The notes: a model not told the origin generated them from the sequence alone. A stretch of 22,894 nucleotides of DNA from Alphaproteobacteria bacterium (GCA_026400595.1 JAPLOT010000279.1:1-22894), one strand, 5' to 3'; positions 14,601 to 22,167 are shown, numbered from the stretch's first letter. A program made the numbers and translations.

Positions 14601-15065
14601 ATGATGGATTATCGCATCGACCCGCTCTGGCTGAAAATTGCCGGCATGAACCTCCAGGGCGCCCAGGCCATGGCCCCCTATCTGCAGATGATGCAGAAGC
14701 AGATGGGCTGGAGTACCGACATGGCCGCCAAGGTCATCGAGGAGTATCGCAAGTTCCTGTTCCTGGCGATGCGCGCTGGACATCAGGTCATTCCACCTGG
14801 CGCTGTCAACGACGTCTGGATGACCCATATGCAGAATGTCCAGAGTTTCTGGGAGCAGTTCGGACAGGTTCTAACGCCATCGGCGGGAGGCTTCGATGCC
14901 AAGGCCTTTCAGGCTGCCACCGACCCGTGGAAACAGACGCTCGAATCCTACGAGAGGATTTTCGGCACGGCGCCGCCGATGGACATTTGGGGCAAACCGG
15001 CGTCCCAGGCCAATCCCTTTGACGAGATGATGCGGAACTGCCGCAAGATGTGGGGCATGGAATAG
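14601..15065 (+). CDS. Unrecognised 154-residue protein, possibly GRDP/DUF1399-like
   Basis: I do not recognise this protein firmly. It starts seven bases after the kinase gene, with ATG codons at 14601 and 14604, so it looks like the fourth gene of the marR-regulator-kinase operon. It has no signal peptide or membrane segment, and is rich in Met, Trp and Gln. Residues about 45-90 (EEYRKFLFLAMRAGHQVIPPGAVNDVWMTHMQ...FWEQFG) recall the pattern YxxFLxLA...VxPxxxVDxVWHxH...Y of glycine-rich-domain-containing proteins, with the first His of WHxH changed to Met. The Trp-containing helices with WEQF, PWKQTLESYERIFG and MDIWG also recall phasin or PhaE-like proteins of polyhydroxyalkanoate granules. 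Either reading is tentative. Confidence 0.7.
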   Translation: MMDYRIDPLWLKIAGMNLQGAQAMAPYLQMMQKQMGWSTDMAAKVIEEYRKFLFLAMRAGHQVIPPGAVNDVWMTHMQNVQSFWEQFGQVLTPSAGGFDAKAFQAATDPWKQTLESYERIFGTAPPMDIWGKPASQANPFDEMMRNCRKMWGME

Positions 15066-15072
15066 CCGGCCC

Positions 15073-15687
15073 TCACCACATGCTCTTTGCCGCGCGCAAT
15101 GGCCACTCCCGGTCGTAGGTCTCGCCTTCGAGCGTCCCTTCCGTCAGGCTTTCGAGAATCTGACCCGGTGTCGGGAGGCTGGCGGTATCCGCGTGTTTTG
15201 AGCTGTCCCACAGGCCCGATCGCACAATGGCCCGGGCACACTGGAAGTAAGCCACATCGACCCTGATAATGATCGCCGACCGCGGCGGCCTGCCGTCCAC
15301 TTCAAAGGACTGCAGTAGCACAGGGTCGGTCGAGATAGCGGCTCGGCCATTGACCCGAAAGGTGGTGCCTGATCCGGGAATGAGGAACAGCAGCGCCACG
15401 CGCGGATCGCGCAGGATGTTGCGCAGGCTGTCGATGCGGTTGTTGCCGCGGCGGTCGGGAAGGATGAGCGTCCGGTCATCGGCGATCCGGACAACCGAAC
15501 CACGATCGCCACGCGGGCTGCAGTCGAGGCCTTCGGCACCTGAGGTCGCCAGCACGACGAAGGGCGAGGCCTCGATCAGCCGACGGTAATGCGGTGTGAG
15601 ATGGCTGGTCTCCTTCGCAGTGGAGGCGAGCGTCGGCGCATCGGCGTAAATGGATTCGAGTTCGGCAAGTGTCTTGACAATGCTCAT
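15073..15687 (-). CDS. Pyridoxamine 5'-phosphate oxidase-family FMN flavoprotein
   Basis: 204 residues from the ATG at 15687, which has GAGG just upstream. The split-barrel core is seen in PFVVLATSGAEGLDCSPRGDRGSVVRI, TLILPDRRGNNRIDSLRNILRDPRVALLFLIPGSGTTFRVNGRA and RSAIIIRVDVAYFQCARAIVRS. The DRRGNNRxDxxxNI segment and the FQCxxAxxRS ending match the MSMEG_1061-type PPOX group, which binds FMN or F420 and is not true PdxH. The physiological substrate is unknown. It ends seven bases from the small protein of the signalling operon, tail to tail, and a palindromic region precedes it. Confidence 0.88.
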   Translation of the reverse strand: MSIVKTLAELESIYADAPTLASTAKETSHLTPHYRRLIEASPFVVLATSGAEGLDCSPRGDRGSVVRIADDRTLILPDRRGNNRIDSLRNILRDPRVALLFLIPGSGTTFRVNGRAAISTDPVLLQSFEVDGRPPRSAIIIRVDVAYFQCARAIVRSGLWDSSKHADTASLPTPGQILESLTEGTLEGETYDREWPLRAAKSMW

Positions 15688-15719
15688 GTGCACCTCGTTG
15701 CAACCATTTCATGAAGGAA

Positions 15720-15733
15720 CGACGACGTCGTCG
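15720..15733. repeat. Perfect 14-base palindrome before the PPOX gene
   Basis: CGACGACGTCGTCG is its own reverse complement. It lies 33 bases upstream of the PPOX gene start, in the 93-base gap after the paiB-like gene, where an operator would lie. Confidence 0.4.
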
Positions 15734-15744
15734 GCCATCCCTCG

Positions 15745-15770
15745 CCTGCGGAACGGGTCCGGACCGCAGG
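15745..15770. terminator. Hairpin between the paiB-like and PPOX genes
   Basis: CCTGCGG (15745-15751) and CCGCAGG (15764-15770) are inverted arms around a 12-base loop that itself overlaps a GGTCCGGACC palindrome. It begins 11 bases past the paiB-like stop on the minus strand. No T run follows, so termination is only a guess. Confidence 0.35.
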
Positions 15771-15780
15771 ACTTGTGGCT

Positions 15781-16410
15781 TCAATCCGGCTTTGACATGC
15801 GCTGCGCCATCTTCGCCGCCAATGCCTCTTGGCCCGATGCGCGGATCCCCGAGACTGCCCCATGATAGTCGCGTGCCTCGCGGTTCTGGCTCAGCTTCGA
15901 CTTGGCCAGGATCCGCTCCACATGGATGCGGAACGCAACGATGTTCCCCAGCATCTGTTCCATGTAGTCGGCCGGCGCATCGGCCATGCGCCAGGCTCGC
16001 GGACCGTTCAGCCGCCGCTCGTGATGGCGGGTGAGCAGGCCCACCGCGGCGCGCTTGGCTTGCGCATCGTGCTGGAATGCGATGCGCCCATAGACGTGCA
16101 CGACCTGGTAGTTCCATGTCGGGACGTGGCGGTGGTGTTCGGATTTCGATGGATAGAAGTTCGGAGAGACATAGGCGTCGTCGCCCCTGAAGATGGTCAG
16201 CACCTCCTGGTCGTCGGCAACGAGGCGATGCATGTCATTGGCCAGCGCGACGTGACCAATGAGCGTGCCATCCGGGCCCTTCAGCAAAGGGATATGGTTG
16301 GCAATGAGGCCATTGTCCGTTTGCGCCACAATACAAGCCAGAGGTGCCGAATCGATGACCGCCTCGATCTCGTCCTTGCTGATCTCCTGAAAATGCGGAG
16401 GAACATACAT
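15781..16410 (-). CDS. PaiB-like FMN-binding negative transcriptional regulator
   Basis: 209 residues, the usual length. MYVPPHFQEISKDEIEAVIDSAPLACIVAQ at the start, GLIANHIPLLKGPDGTLIGHVALAN, the VSPNFYPSKSEHHRHVPTWNYQVVHVYGR block and HERRLNGPRAWRMADAP follow the PaiB family (B. subtilis PaiB represses sporulation and protease genes; other members bind FMN or haem breakdown products). The split-barrel fold has no helix-turn-helix, so the regulator name comes from the family rather than from evident DNA binding. The ATG at 16410 has a GGAAG site. It follows csaA by 42 bases and may be part of the ybjN-proC-csaA transcript. Confidence 0.93.
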   Translation of the reverse strand: MYVPPHFQEISKDEIEAVIDSAPLACIVAQTDNGLIANHIPLLKGPDGTLIGHVALANDMHRLVADDQEVLTIFRGDDAYVSPNFYPSKSEHHRHVPTWNYQVVHVYGRIAFQHDAQAKRAAVGLLTRHHERRLNGPRAWRMADAPADYMEQMLGNIVAFRIHVERILAKSKLSQNREARDYHGAVSGIRASGQEALAAKMAQRMSKPD

Positions 16411-16430
16411 GCGCAGCTTCCATTCATGTG

Positions 16431-16447
16431 GGCGTCAATCCGACGCC
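16431..16447 (-). terminator. Short hairpin between csaA and the paiB-like gene
   Basis: GGCGTC (16431-16436) and GACGCC (16442-16447) form a perfect six-base stem with a five-base loop, five bases beyond the csaA stop. There is no T run, so it may be a weak terminator, an attenuator or an RNA-stabilising hairpin. Confidence 0.35.
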
Positions 16448-16452
16448 AGACG

Positions 16453-16788
16453 CTAGAACAGCCGCCCGCCGTTGGGTACCTCGCGTTCCACGGCCACCAG
16501 CACCACTTCGCCCGCGGGATCGGGAAATCCCAGGGTCAGCACCTCCGACATGAAGGGGCCGATCTGTCGCGGCGGAAAGTTCACGACGGCCGCCACCTGC
16601 CGGCCGACCAGCGTCTCCGGCGTGTAGTACTTGGTGATCTGGGCGGAAGACTTCTTCACGCCGATCTCCGGGCCGAAGTCGATCTTCAGCTTGAAAGCCG
16701 GCTTGCGTGCCTCCGGGAATGGATCGACGGTGACAATCGTGCCCACGCGGACATCGACCTTCAGGAAATCGTCAAAGCTGATCGCCAT
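16453..16788 (-). CDS. csaA: CsaA-type tRNA-binding protein
   Basis: 111 residues, exactly the size of CsaA proteins. The single EMAP-II/Trbp111-like OB fold is visible in FLKVDVRVGTIVTVDPFPEARKPAFKLKIDFGPEIGVKKSSAQITKYY, with the later VNFPPRQIGPFMSEVLTLGF. The domain binds tRNA; in B. subtilis CsaA also behaves as an export-related chaperone. The gene starts three bases after the proC stop, so it is co-transcribed. No unusual features. Confidence 0.94.
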   Translation of the reverse strand: MAISFDDFLKVDVRVGTIVTVDPFPEARKPAFKLKIDFGPEIGVKKSSAQITKYYTPETLVGRQVAAVVNFPPRQIGPFMSEVLTLGFPDPAGEVVLVAVEREVPNGGRLF

Positions 16789-16791
16789 GCT

Positions 16792-17610
16792 TCAGCTCGC
16801 GAGCTCGCGCGACCGGTTGGTGGCGGCCGCGACAGCCTCGTCCATGAGCGGTTGCAGGCCGTTATCGGACATGAGGACCTGCAGTGCGGCATAGGTCGTG
16901 CCCTTCGGGCTCGTCACGTTCTGGCGCAGCGTCGCCGCTTCGGTCCCCGTCACCCGCATCAGCTCGCCAGCACCCGACACCGTGGCCCGCGCCAGCTTCA
17001 TGGCGATGTCGGCCGGAAGGCCCGCCTTCTCGCCCGCGGCCGCGAGGCATTCGGTGAGGTAGAAGACATAGGCGGGGCCCGATCCGGAGACGCCGGTCAC
17101 CGCGTCGATCAGGCCTTCCCTGTCAACGGTCACGACATCGCCCACGGCGCCGAGCAGCGTTCGCGCCAGCTCGGCCTGCTGCGCCGAGACGTTCGGATTG
17201 GCCACCATGGCCGTGATGCCCCGCCCCACTGCAGCCGGCGTATTGGGCATGGTGCGGACCACCGCGGCATCGGTACCGAATCGCGCCTCGAAATAGGCGA
17301 TGGTCTTGCCGGCGGCCACCGAAAGCACCAGCGGTCTCGACGCCTTCAGCGGCACGATGCCAGGAAGCGCCTCTTCCATCAGCTGCGGCTTGACGGCAAT
17401 GACAAGGACCTCGGCGTCCTTGATCGACGCGACCGGCGGATTGTGGCGAATGCCATGCGTGGCGAGAAGGGCCTTCATCTCGGGCGGTGGCGCGGGATCG
17501 AAGGCCACGATCTTTCGCGGATCGGCACCGCCCTTGAGCCAGCCTTCGAGCATGGCGCCGCCCATCTTGCCGGCGCCGAGCAGCACCAGCGTTCCGTCGA
17601 GCTTCACCAT
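16792..17610 (-). CDS. proC: Pyrroline-5-carboxylate reductase
   Basis: 272 residues, usual length. It reduces 1-pyrroline-5-carboxylate to proline with NAD(P)H, the last step of proline synthesis. The N-terminal Rossmann motif is VLLGAGKMGGAMLEGW at about 9-24; VRTMPNTPAAVGRG, GVSGSGPAYVFYLTEC and VTSPKGTTYAAL are the conserved active-site and oligomerisation segments. The ATG at 17610 shares one base with the ybjN stop (TGATG) and has a GGGAGAAG site, favouring it over a GTG one codon earlier. csaA follows after three bases. Confidence 0.97.
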   Translation of the reverse strand: MVKLDGTLVLLGAGKMGGAMLEGWLKGGADPRKIVAFDPAPPPEMKALLATHGIRHNPPVASIKDAEVLVIAVKPQLMEEALPGIVPLKASRPLVLSVAAGKTIAYFEARFGTDAAVVRTMPNTPAAVGRGITAMVANPNVSAQQAELARTLLGAVGDVVTVDREGLIDAVTGVSGSGPAYVFYLTECLAAAGEKAGLPADIAMKLARATVSGAGELMRVTGTEAATLRQNVTSPKGTTYAALQVLMSDNGLQPLMDEAVAAATNRSRELAS

Positions 17611-18110
17611 CACGCTTCTCCCATGGTCTCGAGCAGGCTCGAGTCCAGCGCCTCCACGGCGCTTCGCCCTGCCCAGATGACGAATTGCAGGGCGGGAAAA
17701 TAGCGCTCACAGGCTGCCAGCGCCAGCTGGATCATGGCTTCACACTGGGCGTCATTGGCCTCGGCCCCTCCGGCGAGAAGCAGGCTGTTGCGATAGATGA
17801 TGGACCCGTCGCTCGGCCAGAGATCGAAGTGGCCATGCAGCTGCTGCTCGTTGATCAGCGCCAGCAGGCGGCCCACCTCCTCGCGGCGCGGCGGCGGCAC
17901 CTTGAGGTCGAAGGCGGCGGCCACCTGCAGCGTTTCGAGATCCTCGCGCCAACACATGGAGAGCGACAGGTCGCTCCAGCCACCCTCCAGACGCATCACC
18001 ACTTCCGATGGCGTCGAGCGGTCGAAGCTCCAGTGATGCGCTTCCGCCAGGCGCTCGATGCGGTCGAGCGGATTGGGCAGGTCATGGTCGATGGCCTCGA
18101 GGCCGGGCAT
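17610..18110 (-). CDS. YbjN domain-containing protein
   Basis: 166 residues. The YbjN fold, related to type III secretion chaperones, is recognisable in ERLAEAHHWSFDRSTPSEVVMRLEGGWSDLSLSMCWREDLETLQVAAAFDLKVP and in the later NEQQLHGHFDLWPSDGSIIYRNSLLL and PALQFVIWAG. The function is unknown; E. coli YbjN affects motility and stress responses. A longer frame upstream is open, but a GGAGG site seven bases before the ATG at 18110 decides this start. It leads the ybjN-proC-csaA operon, an order often kept in Rhizobiales, which suggests a role near translation or proline supply, though none has been shown. Confidence 0.9.
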   Translation of the reverse strand: MPGLEAIDHDLPNPLDRIERLAEAHHWSFDRSTPSEVVMRLEGGWSDLSLSMCWREDLETLQVAAAFDLKVPPPRREEVGRLLALINEQQLHGHFDLWPSDGSIIYRNSLLLAGGAEANDAQCEAMIQLALAACERYFPALQFVIWAGRSAVEALDSSLLETMGEA

Positions 18111-18117
18111 TCGCAAT

Positions 18118-18122
18118 CCTCC
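18118..18122 (-). promoter_or_regulatory. Ribosome-binding site deciding the ybjN start
   Basis: GGAGG on the minus strand, seven bases before the ATG at 18110. It rejects the longer frame that begins at 18227. Confidence 0.75.
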
Positions 18123-18308
18123 GGGGGCTGACGAATCGGCGCCAGCATGGATGTGACCGTGCCCAAGGCTTTGAGTCGCGGCAAGGGCGGTCGCAGCATT
18201 GCGCGTGATTCCTCCACACCGAATCACCGCGTAAAATCTTGCACTTGACCAGAGAGGATGATTCCCTGAGCATGCCGGGCTTCACTATGATCGCAGTGTG
18301 GCGCGGGC

Positions 18309-19766
18309 ATGACCGAAACGTGTGACTTTCTCATCATCGGCGGCGGCTCGTCCGGATGCATCGTCGCGAAGCGCCTCGCGGAGCGGACGCACGGCCGGAT
18401 CATTCTCCTGGAAGCCGGAAAGTCGGATGAGGGCGACCCGGCGGCCACCGATCTCAACCGCCTTGACGAGCAAACTGCCGACTACGACTGGGGTTTCAGA
18501 GCCGCGACCCTTCCCGGCCGGCCCGCCGAACTTGGCTATGCGCGCGCCAGGCTTCTGGGTGGCTGCGCCAATCACAATGACTGCGCATTCATCCGTCCGC
18601 CCGACTCCGACTTCGATCTGTGGGAATCGCTTGGCGCCACGGGCTGGAACGCGAAGGCTCTCGCCCCGGCCTATGCGCGCATCCTGGAAAGGGTCACCGT
18701 CGAGACTGCGCCCTGCCATCCGCTGAGCCGCGCCTTCCTGGACGCCGGACGCGAACTGGGCCTGCCCGACGTGAACTTCGCCAGAGAGGTGCGCTCCGGC
18801 GTTGGCCTCTTCCCGCTCAATGCGCGCGGCAGCCTGCGCCAGTCCTCCTCCATCGCCTACCTGCATCCGCTTGACCGGCTGCCGCCGCATCTGGAGGTGA
18901 GAACGCGGAGCATGGCGCAGCGCATCCTCTGCGATGGCCGGCAGGCGGTTGGTGCCGAAACCGATCATGGTATCATTCTGGCCCGTCGAGGCGTCATTCT
19001 CGCCTGCGGCGCAATCCAGACGCCGCAGCTGATGATGGTCTCGGGCTTCGGGCCGGCGGCCGAATTGCGCCGACACGGCATACCGGTCATCGCGGATTTG
19101 CCGCACCTCGGACAGCATCTGCGCGATCACGTCGCCGCACCCGTGGTCTGGGAAACCCGCGCGCCGGTGGCGCCGTGGGAGATCTGCCCCTTCGAGGCGA
19201 CGATGATGCTGTCGCTCGACGCCGACGCCCCGGCCCCCGACATCCTTTTCCATTTCGGCCTCAGGGTGCGCGAGAAGTATGGCGACGACCCCCGGCTTGG
19301 AACCAGCGGCCCTGCCGTCAAGGCCTCGCCCAATGTGACGCGGGCCCGCAGCGAAGGCGAGATCCGCTTGTCCGGTCCCGCGATGACGGACAAGCCGATC
19401 ATCAGTCTGAACTACTTCTCGGACCCCTATGACCTGCCGCTGCTGCTGCGCGCCATGCGCTTCACCCGCCGCATCGGCGAGACAGCGGCGATGCGCGCCG
19501 TGACGGCGGCCGAAGTCCATCCGGGCCCGCAGGTGCACAGCGATGACGAGTGGTCAGCCTATATCCGTTCGGTCTGCGAAACGGTCTATCACCCCTGTGG
19601 CACGGCGGCGATCGGCCGGGTCGTCAGTCCCGATCTCGGCGTCATGGGCATCGACGGGCTGCATGTCGTCGATGCCTCGGTTTTTCCCTCGCTGATCACA
19701 GTCAACATCAACAGCGCCGTCATGATGGTGGCGGAACGCGCCGCCGATCTCATCGCTCAGAGCTGA
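18309..19766 (+). CDS. GMC family FAD-dependent oxidoreductase (choline dehydrogenase-like)
   Basis: 485 residues. The FAD-binding beta-alpha-beta motif is FLIIGGGSSG at 7-16 with the ribose-binding glutamate in LLEAG (residue 35). LGGCANHNDCAFIRP (83-97) matches the first GMC signature, and GAIQTPQLMMVSGFGP (234-249) the second. The catalytic pair is H428 in YHPCGTAAIG and N468 in VNINSAVMMVAERAAD. Members oxidise alcohols to aldehydes using FAD. At 485 it is shorter than BetA (about 550). Substrate is unknown; no betaine genes are nearby. The gene stands alone between divergent ybjN and convergent rnj, whose last ten bases it overlaps. Its start has only a weak ribosome-binding site, and no clear promoter is visible in the 198-base gap. 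Confidence 0.93.
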   Translation: MTETCDFLIIGGGSSGCIVAKRLAERTHGRIILLEAGKSDEGDPAATDLNRLDEQTADYDWGFRAATLPGRPAELGYARARLLGGCANHNDCAFIRPPDSDFDLWESLGATGWNAKALAPAYARILERVTVETAPCHPLSRAFLDAGRELGLPDVNFAREVRSGVGLFPLNARGSLRQSSSIAYLHPLDRLPPHLEVRTRSMAQRILCDGRQAVGAETDHGIILARRGVILACGAIQTPQLMMVSGFGPAAELRRHGIPVIADLPHLGQHLRDHVAAPVVWETRAPVAPWEICPFEATMMLSLDADAPAPDILFHFGLRVREKYGDDPRLGTSGPAVKASPNVTRARSEGEIRLSGPAMTDKPIISLNYFSDPYDLPLLLRAMRFTRRIGETAAMRAVTAAEVHPGPQVHSDDEWSAYIRSVCETVYHPCGTAAIGRVVSPDLGVMGIDGLHVVDASVFPSLITVNINSAVMMVAERAADLIAQS

Positions 19767-21424
19767 GTGATGGACACCTTCACCACCGGCTTCTTGCCCC
19801 AGGCCATGTCGGCCGCGCGCCTCACCGAGACCCGGATCGTCTCCGCCAGCTGATTGCGATCCTTGCGGCGCGGTTTCGGACTGGAGCCGATGGCGTTCTC
19901 GGCCGCTTCGCGCAGGTCGTCCTCGAGTCCCATTGGCAGGCCGTCGGTGATGAGGTCGATGTCGGCGGCCAGATCCTGCTTGGCGTTCAGCACCACGCCC
20001 ACGAAGACCGCGCCGACGAAGCTCAGCTTCCGACGCTGCCGGGCCGGGCCATCGTCTACCGGTACGATCAGCCGGCCATCGACATGCAACCGGCCGAAGG
20101 GCGCCTCGTCGACATCGCGAAGCGGGCCGGGCGCAAGCTTGAAGATGTGACCGTCACGCGGGATCAAGACGTCGCGAATGCCGCAGTCGCGTGCGAAGTT
20201 GGCGTGGGCCCGCAGGTGGCGCGGCTCGCCGTGCATGGGGATCAGCGCCGCTGGTCTCAGCCAGGAATAGAGTTCGCGCAGCTCGCCCTGGCGTGGATGA
20301 CCGGAGGAATGCACCAGCGCGTCATCCGCGGTGATCACGTCGATGTCGAGCCGTGCAAGGTTGTTCTGGATGCGCGACACTTCCTTTTCGTTGCCGGGGA
20401 TGGTGCGCGAGGAGAAGATCAAGAGGTCGCCGGGTTCCAGCGACACATGCGGGTGCTGGTCCTCGGCAATGCGCGCGATGGCCGCGCGCGGTTCGCCCTG
20501 GCTTCCGGTGCAGAGCAGCAGGATCTTGTCGGGCGGCAGGTAGCCGAACTCCTCTTCGTCGAGGAACCTTCCGGCGTCGCTGAGATACCCGCAGGCGCGC
20601 GCCGCCTCGATGGTGTTGCGCATGGCGCGGCCGACCACGACCACCTCGCGGCCAACGGCCCGCGCGGCGCGGACCGAGGTTGCGATCCGGTCGACATGCG
20701 AGGCGAAGGTGGTGATGGCAACGCGGCCCTTCGCTTCGGCCACGATGCGCTCGATGGTCGCCGCCACATCGGCCTCGGAGGGGGAATGGCCCTCGCGCAG
20801 CACATTCGTCGAATCGCAGACGAGGACATCGACACCCGCATCACCGATCTGGCGCAGCCGCGCCTCGTCCATGCCACGGCCCAGCACCGGACTGCGGTCG
20901 ATCTTCCAGTCGCCGGAATGCAGCACCGTGCCCTGCTTGGTCTTGATCAGCAGGGCCGAGGGCTCGGGGATGGAATGTGTGACCGACACGAACTCGAGAT
21001 CGAAAGGCCCCACCTTGAACTTCGAACCGAGTGCCTGGACCTTCACCGGCACCTCGTCGTCGAGGCCTGCTTCCTTGAGCTTCAGTGCAAGGATCTGCGC
21101 CGCGAAGGGCGAACAATAGACCGGGCACTGCAGCTGCGGCCACAGCCAGGCGACGGCGCCCAGGTGGTCTTCATGTGCGTGGGTGAGCACGATGCCCGCA
21201 AGGTTGCGCCTGTCGCTGGCGATGAAGCCGACATCCGGCAGCACCACGTCGATGCCTGGCTCGGTGTCCTCGCCGAACTTCACGCCGAGATCGACCATCA
21301 GCCAGCTGCGGTCATCGGCGGGGCCCACGCCGTAGCAATAGCAGTTCATGCCGATTTCGCCGGTGCCGCCCAGCGGCAGGAAGACGAGGTCGTTGCTGTG
21401 GTCGAACTTCTTCTTCGCGTTCAT
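19757..21424 (-). CDS. rnj: Ribonuclease J
   Basis: 555 residues. It is a beta-CASP metallo-beta-lactamase exo/endonuclease that matures rRNA and degrades mRNA from 5' ends. The metal motif HAHEDH is at 82-87 (THAHEDHLG), preceded by LPLGGTGEIGMNCY and followed by HSIPEPSALLI and LHSGDWKID. The beta-CASP part includes LLCTGSQGEPRAAIARIA, FSSRTIPGNE and HSSGHPRQGELRELYSWLRP, with PMHGEPRHLRAHANFA. The C-terminal domain of about 100 residues is present. The ATG at 21424 overlaps the birA stop by four bases. nuoN-birA-rnj is a common alphaproteobacterial order. Confidence 0.96.
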   Translation of the reverse strand: MNAKKKFDHSNDLVFLPLGGTGEIGMNCYCYGVGPADDRSWLMVDLGVKFGEDTEPGIDVVLPDVGFIASDRRNLAGIVLTHAHEDHLGAVAWLWPQLQCPVYCSPFAAQILALKLKEAGLDDEVPVKVQALGSKFKVGPFDLEFVSVTHSIPEPSALLIKTKQGTVLHSGDWKIDRSPVLGRGMDEARLRQIGDAGVDVLVCDSTNVLREGHSPSEADVAATIERIVAEAKGRVAITTFASHVDRIATSVRAARAVGREVVVVGRAMRNTIEAARACGYLSDAGRFLDEEEFGYLPPDKILLLCTGSQGEPRAAIARIAEDQHPHVSLEPGDLLIFSSRTIPGNEKEVSRIQNNLARLDIDVITADDALVHSSGHPRQGELRELYSWLRPAALIPMHGEPRHLRAHANFARDCGIRDVLIPRDGHIFKLAPGPLRDVDEAPFGRLHVDGRLIVPVDDGPARQRRKLSFVGAVFVGVVLNAKQDLAADIDLITDGLPMGLEDDLREAAENAIGSSPKPRRKDRNQLAETIRVSVRRAADMAWGKKPVVKVSITQL

Positions 21425-22167
21425 GCCTGTCTCAATTCTTCGAGCGCGGCGAAGCGGACTTCGCCGGAATGGACCGGTCGCAGCCTTCCGTCGCCGGTCT
21501 GCAGCAGCAGGGCACCATCCGGCGCGATGCCGGCAAAGATGCCGGATGTCGCTTCACCGGCGATGCTGGCTGCAACCTGCCCGCCAATCCCCAGGGCGGC
21601 CGCACTCCATGCCGCGCGGATCGCGCCGAACCCTCGCTCCTCATCCCAGATTTTCAAGCAGTTTGAGAGGCTTGAATCAAGTTCCTCAAAAACCGATTCA
21701 ACCGTGCAGCGCGGCCCCAGGGCGGTGGCCGGATAGGGCGTATCCGTCGGCGCATGAGCGACGTTTATGCCGCAGCCAAGCGCGATGCGGGTGGGTGCCG
21801 TGCCGACGACCTCCGAAAGGATCCCGCAGACCTTGGCGCCGCCGATCAGCAGGTCATTGGGCCACTTGATGCGAACGGCCAGATCCGGCCGCAGCCTGCT
21901 GACGGCCGCCTGCACCGCCACGGCCGCGACCAGACCCGCCTGCGCGGCGATCTCGGGCCCGGCGGATATGGGAAAGAGGAACGTGGCGTAGAGATTTCCA
22001 GGCTCCGAGACCCAGGTCCGGCCCAGGCGGCCACGGCCGCCATCCTGGCGGTCGGCCACCAGCCAGAGCGGACCGTACTCGCCCTGCTCCGCCAGGCGCC
22101 GGGCTTCGCTGTTGGTGGAATCGATCCGCTCGAAGTGGAGGACCGGATGTCCGGCCGCCGACTTCAA
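21421..22167 (-). CDS. birA: Biotin--[acetyl-CoA-carboxylase] ligase, single-domain type
   Basis: 248 residues. It activates biotin with ATP and attaches it to the lysine of biotin carboxyl carrier protein. The biotinoyl-AMP-binding motif GRGRLGRTW is at 44-52, with RIDSTNSEA near the start and KWPNDLL at 101-107. The N-terminal helix-turn-helix found in E. coli BirA is absent, so it should not act as a repressor. The start appears to be a TTG at 22167, which overlaps the nuoN stop in the string TTGA; no ATG or GTG lies early enough to keep the conserved start. Downstream it overlaps rnj by four bases. Confidence 0.92.
   Translation of the reverse strand: MKSAAGHPVLHFERIDSTNSEARRLAEQGEYGPLWLVADRQDGGRGRLGRTWVSEPGNLYATFLFPISAGPEIAAQAGLVAAVAVQAAVSRLRPDLAVRIKWPNDLLIGGAKVCGILSEVVGTAPTRIALGCGINVAHAPTDTPYPATALGPRCTVESVFEELDSSLSNCLKIWDEERGFGAIRAAWSAAALGIGGQVAASIAGEATSGIFAGIAPDGALLLQTGDGRLRPVHSGEVRFAALEELRQA

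Noticed and set aside
15829..17703. A plus-strand open frame of 624 codons opposite the paiB-like gene, csaA and proC
   Set aside because: The minus-strand genes have clear family motifs, while the plus-strand translation is rich in His, Arg and Gly with no motif, as expected of a shadow.
18111..18227. A longer ybjN beginning at 18227
   Set aside because: A GGAGG seven bases before 18110 fixes the start there, and the added residues look random.
18245..18291. A GMC gene promoter from TTGACC (18245) and TATGAT (18286)
   Set aside because: The two boxes are 35 bases apart, and neither has a partner at the proper spacing.
19550..21736. A plus-strand open frame of 728 codons across the GMC gene end, rnj and birA
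   Set aside because: It is out of frame with the GMC gene and opposite two conserved genes; no domain is visible.
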